A stretch of 6,851 nucleotides of DNA from Pseudomonas sp. (GTDB lineage: Bacteria > Pseudomonadota > Gammaproteobacteria > Pseudomonadales > Pseudomonadaceae): the NCBI GenBank assembly GCA_003525045.1, contig DQGF01000431.1, positions 1,051 through 7,901 of the forward strand, written 5' to 3'. Positions 4,448-6,851 of this stretch are shown piece by piece (positions within the stretch are counted from its first letter, which is position 1; each line of letters starts with the position of its first letter). The translations under genes were made by a program, and so were the position numbers. Below the pieces are notes generated by a model. It ran no database searches and had not been told where the DNA came from. It saw only the letters and a program-made list of their open reading frames with translations.

Positions 4448-6851
4448 AGCAGTTCTCCCTGTTCCCAGGCCGGTTCAGCCTTGGGCTCCGGCTTGCCCTG
4501 GAACAATCGGTCCAGACGCTCGATCAACGCTTTCGGTGGACGGGCAAAATACACGCCCTGGCTGGGCGCACGCGTGCCGCGCAGGAACAGGTACAGCGCG
4601 CCACCGACATGCCGGTCGTAATCGTAATCGGCAAGCCGCGCCTTGAGTTGACGATGCAAGGCCAACAGGTACAACACGTATTGCAGGTCATAACGGTTGT
4701 CGAGAATCGACTGTTCCATGGCCTGCTCGGTGTAGGCCGTGTCATCGACGCCCAGCCAGTTGGATTTGTAGTCGGCGACGTAATAGCGGCCGTTGTGTTC
4801 GAATGTCAGGTCGATGAAACCCTTGAACATGCCATTGAGTAACACCGGTTCGGCAGCCACTCGGGCCACACCGTTGTGGGTGTATTGGCGTACGAGCTCA
4901 TCGAGCTTGAGTACATCGACCTTGTGGCTGGCGAACCAGAACTCCATTTCGACGCGGTATTGGCTCAGTTGACCGAAAACCACCGGAGCCTGCCCGGCAC
5001 CGATGTGCAGCGGGGATTTGAGCAGATGCTGCAGCCAGTCGCTCAGGGCGGTGATCCAGCCTTCCCAGCCGCGACGGTTGCAACGCCGGGCGATGGCGTC
5101 TTCCACCGCTTGCGGTGTCACGGCAAAGCCTTCATCACCAGCCCACTCGAGCAAGCCATGGAGAAAAGTGCCGGGGCTCGGACCACGGGGGAAGCGATGG
5201 ATATCTGCGCCGCCGGCCACCACTTCTCGTGGTGCTTGCGGATCGAGGCGTTCGTCGTCGAAGAGCTTTTGCGCTTGAGGATTCTCGGGGGCTTCGTCAC
5301 TGCCTTCGCTCAGGCGCTCGCCAATGCGCAAGGCGCTGTAAGAAGCGATCCACCAGTTTTCACTGGCCTTGCGCATGGGGACCCGCGGAGCAAGCAACGC
5401 TGCTTCGTTGTGGGGTGGATGGTAATGCTCGTTGGTCGCTTCAGGCATTTCACCGTAGCTCAGTGCCGGGCAGTCCTGCTGCAGGTCTCGCAGCCAGCGC
5501 TGCAAACCAGCCGACTCGGCCAATGGTGCACCGCCCCCCAGCAGATAACCCAACGCCGAAAGATGCAGCACCGAGCTGTTGTTATTGCCGCGCTTGAGGT
5601 CGGTCACGCCAAGCCAGCACGCATGTTGCGCCCGGGTCAGGGCCACGTAGAGCAAGCGCAGATCCTCGGCAAGACGTTCGTCATCAGCCAGGGCTATCAA
5701 CTCGGCCGTCGGCTTCAAGGTCACCTGAGCCTTGCCGCTGGTGTCGTGGTAATGCAATGGAAGTCGACTGCCATCCACCGGCTTCGCCGAGCAAATGAAC
5801 GGCAGGAACACCAGGGGATACTCAAGCCCCTTGGACTTGTGGATGGTCACGACCTTGACCAGTTGTTCATCGCTTTCCAGGCGCAGGATCTGTTCTTCAC
5901 CGGCCTGACCGGACAACGCCAGATGCTCGGACAAATGACGGATCAGCGCCTGCTCGCCATCCAGTTCGGCCGCCGCCTGTTGCAGCAACTCGGACAGGTG
6001 CAGCAAATTGGTCAATACCCGCTCACCATCGCTACGGGCGATCAATGCTTGAGGCAAACGGAAGTCGTGTAGCAGGCGCCGCAACATGGGCAACACACCC
6101 TGCTTGCGCCAGAGCTCACGATAACCACGGAATTGCATGACCCGCGCTTCCCAGGCCAGCTCGTCCTGATTCAACTGTTCCAGTTCAGCCAGCGACAGGT
6201 TCAGCGTAATGCAGGCCAGCGCGGCTCGCAGTGGACGTTCGACATCCGGCTCGGCGCAAGCCTTGAGCCAGGTCAGCAGGTCGTGCGCTTCCTGGGCGGC
6301 GAACACCGAATCCTTGTCCGACAGATAAACGCTGCGCACGCCACGGTCCGAGAGTTCGGCGCGCACGGCCTGGGCTTCTTTGCCATCACGCACCAGGATT
6401 GCGATATCAGCCGGCAGCAGGCCTCTGAAATCTTTACCGTCCTGAGTGAAACCCGCCCGACCTTGTTGCCCACCGTTGAGCAAAGACGTGATTTCAGTGG
6501 CGCAGGCAGCGGCCAGTTGTTGTCGGTACACCGCGCCGGACAATGGCTGCTCGGCAGACAGGTGCCAGATATTCAGGGAGGGCACAACCTGACCCGCTAT
6601 GTGCAGAACTTCTTTGCGCCCCTGGGATTCGACGGGCAGGAACGGCACCGGGTTGTCGCCATTTTTTTCACGAAACAGGAATGCGCCCCGCCCGGCCTCG
6701 CGTGATTCGGCACGCGCGAATACATGGTTCACCGCACTGACCATGCCATGACTCGAGCGGAAGTTGGTGCCCAGGGTATGCAGGCGGCCAGCGGTGGCCT
6801 GGCGGGCACGCAAATAGGTATAGATGTCGGCACCGCGGAAGGCATAGATCG
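4444..6851 (-). CDS. recB: Exodeoxyribonuclease V subunit beta RecB, N-terminus beyond the window
   Basis: The minus-strand frame is open from the right edge to TGA at 4446-4444 and gives 801 residues. It begins IYAFRGADIYTYL, which in RecB directly follows the DPKQ helicase motif III, so about 400 N-terminal residues including Walker A and B are outside the window. The TTG at 6813 is internal. Visible in partial numbering: motif IV TNFRS at 28-32; motif V VVTIHKSKGLEYPLVF at 333-348; motif VI LLYVALTRAQ at 399-408. The C-terminal RecB-family nuclease follows: GTFLH (H564), GFIDL (D680), DYKSNWLG (D693, K695) and the QYVLY motif (Q723). These match E. coli H956, D1067, D1080 and K1082, so the nuclease should be active. 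RecB is the 3'-5' helicase, the sole nuclease and the RecA-loading subunit of RecBCD. It overlaps recD by ATGA; recC is expected upstream. Confidence 0.98.
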   Translation of the reverse strand, partial: IYAFRGADIYTYLRARQATAGRLHTLGTNFRSSHGMVSAVNHVFARAESREAGRGAFLFREKNGDNPVPFLPVESQGRKEVLHIAGQVVPSLNIWHLSAEQPLSGAVYRQQLAAACATEITSLLNGGQQGRAGFTQDGKDFRGLLPADIAILVRDGKEAQAVRAELSDRGVRSVYLSDKDSVFAAQEAHDLLTWLKACAEPDVERPLRAALACITLNLSLAELEQLNQDELAWEARVMQFRGYRELWRKQGVLPMLRRLLHDFRLPQALIARSDGERVLTNLLHLSELLQQAAAELDGEQALIRHLSEHLALSGQAGEEQILRLESDEQLVKVVTIHKSKGLEYPLVFLPFICSAKPVDGSRLPLHYHDTSGKAQVTLKPTAELIALADDERLAEDLRLLYVALTRAQHACWLGVTDLKRGNNNSSVLHLSALGYLLGGGAPLAESAGLQRWLRDLQQDCPALSYGEMPEATNEHYHPPHNEAALLAPRVPMRKASENWWIASYSALRIGERLSEGSDEAPENPQAQKLFDDERLDPQAPREVVAGGADIHRFPRGPSPGTFLHGLLEWAGDEGFAVTPQAVEDAIARRCNRRGWEGWITALSDWLQHLLKSPLHIGAGQAPVVFGQLSQYRVEMEFWFASHKVDVLKLDELVRQYTHNGVARVAAEPVLLNGMFKGFIDLTFEHNGRYYVADYKSNWLGVDDTAYTEQAMEQSILDNRYDLQYVLYLLALHRQLKARLADYDYDRHVGGALYLFLRGTRAPSQGVYFARPPKALIERLDRLFQGKPEPKAEPAWEQGELL
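4455..4460 (-). promoter_or_regulatory. Ribosome binding site of recD inside the recB 3' end
   Basis: AGGGAG lies seven bases before the recD ATG and is read within the last recB codons (Gln-Gly-Glu). The spacing is close to ideal and fixes the recD start at 4447. Ribosomes finishing recB would end directly at this site. Confidence 0.7.

Noticed and set aside
4876..6072. A 398-codon plus-strand open frame opposite recB
   Set aside because: Antisense to a fully recognisable RecB; rich in Gln, Gly and Arg as expected from reverse reading of high-GC codons. The 6133-6705 frame is rejected for the same reason.
6811..6813. TTG as a start codon for RecB
   Set aside because: The frame stays open to the window edge, and the 12 upstream codons encode the conserved IYAFRGAD segment, so this TTG is an internal Leu.
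1..6851. Mobile elements, CRISPR, tRNA, REP repeats, defence genes
   Set aside because: I looked on both strands for terminal repeats, spaced direct repeats, tRNA-like folds and the common Pseudomonas REP core, and found none. Composition looks even across the window, with no sign of recent transfer.

Overview
The window looks like chromosomal DNA of a GC-rich gammaproteobacterium, most likely a fluorescent-group Pseudomonas. The basis is the strong preference for G or C at third codon positions, the recB-recD gene order, and a diguanylate cyclase that resembles P. aeruginosa TpbB/YfiN along its whole length as I remember that sequence. No search was run. I see no rRNA, tRNA, CRISPR array, insertion sequence, phage gene or recognisable REP element.

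Layout, left to right. Positions 1-729 (+) hold the 3' part of a LysR-type regulator whose DNA-binding end lies outside the window. Positions 730-779 are a short convergent gap with two small hairpins and a 12-base palindrome. Everything else is on the minus strand: a possible small membrane ORF (780-932), a CHASE8-HAMP-GGDEF diguanylate cyclase (874-2142), about 200 bases with a weak promoter candidate and a short leader-like ORF (2143-2338), complete recD (2339-4447), and the C-terminal two thirds of recB (4444-6851, running off the right edge).

The minus-strand genes are very closely packed. recB and recD overlap by ATGA. The recD stop forms a second ATGA with a small ORF, and that small ORF ends in a third ATGA at the cyclase start. 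RecB and RecD are two subunits of the RecBCD helicase-nuclease, which repairs double-strand breaks; recC would be expected further upstream. The cyclase belongs to inner-membrane c-di-GMP signalling and has no evident functional link to recombination.

Most of the window is ordinary. The main point of interest is the cyclase. It keeps GGDEF, the RxxD inhibitory site and the guanine-binding residues, but it has His (H285) in place of the first metal-binding Asp (PleD D327 equivalent). It also sits without yfiR or yfiB beside it. That makes it a candidate catalytically impaired, orphan YfiN-type protein. I do not see a new multi-gene system here.
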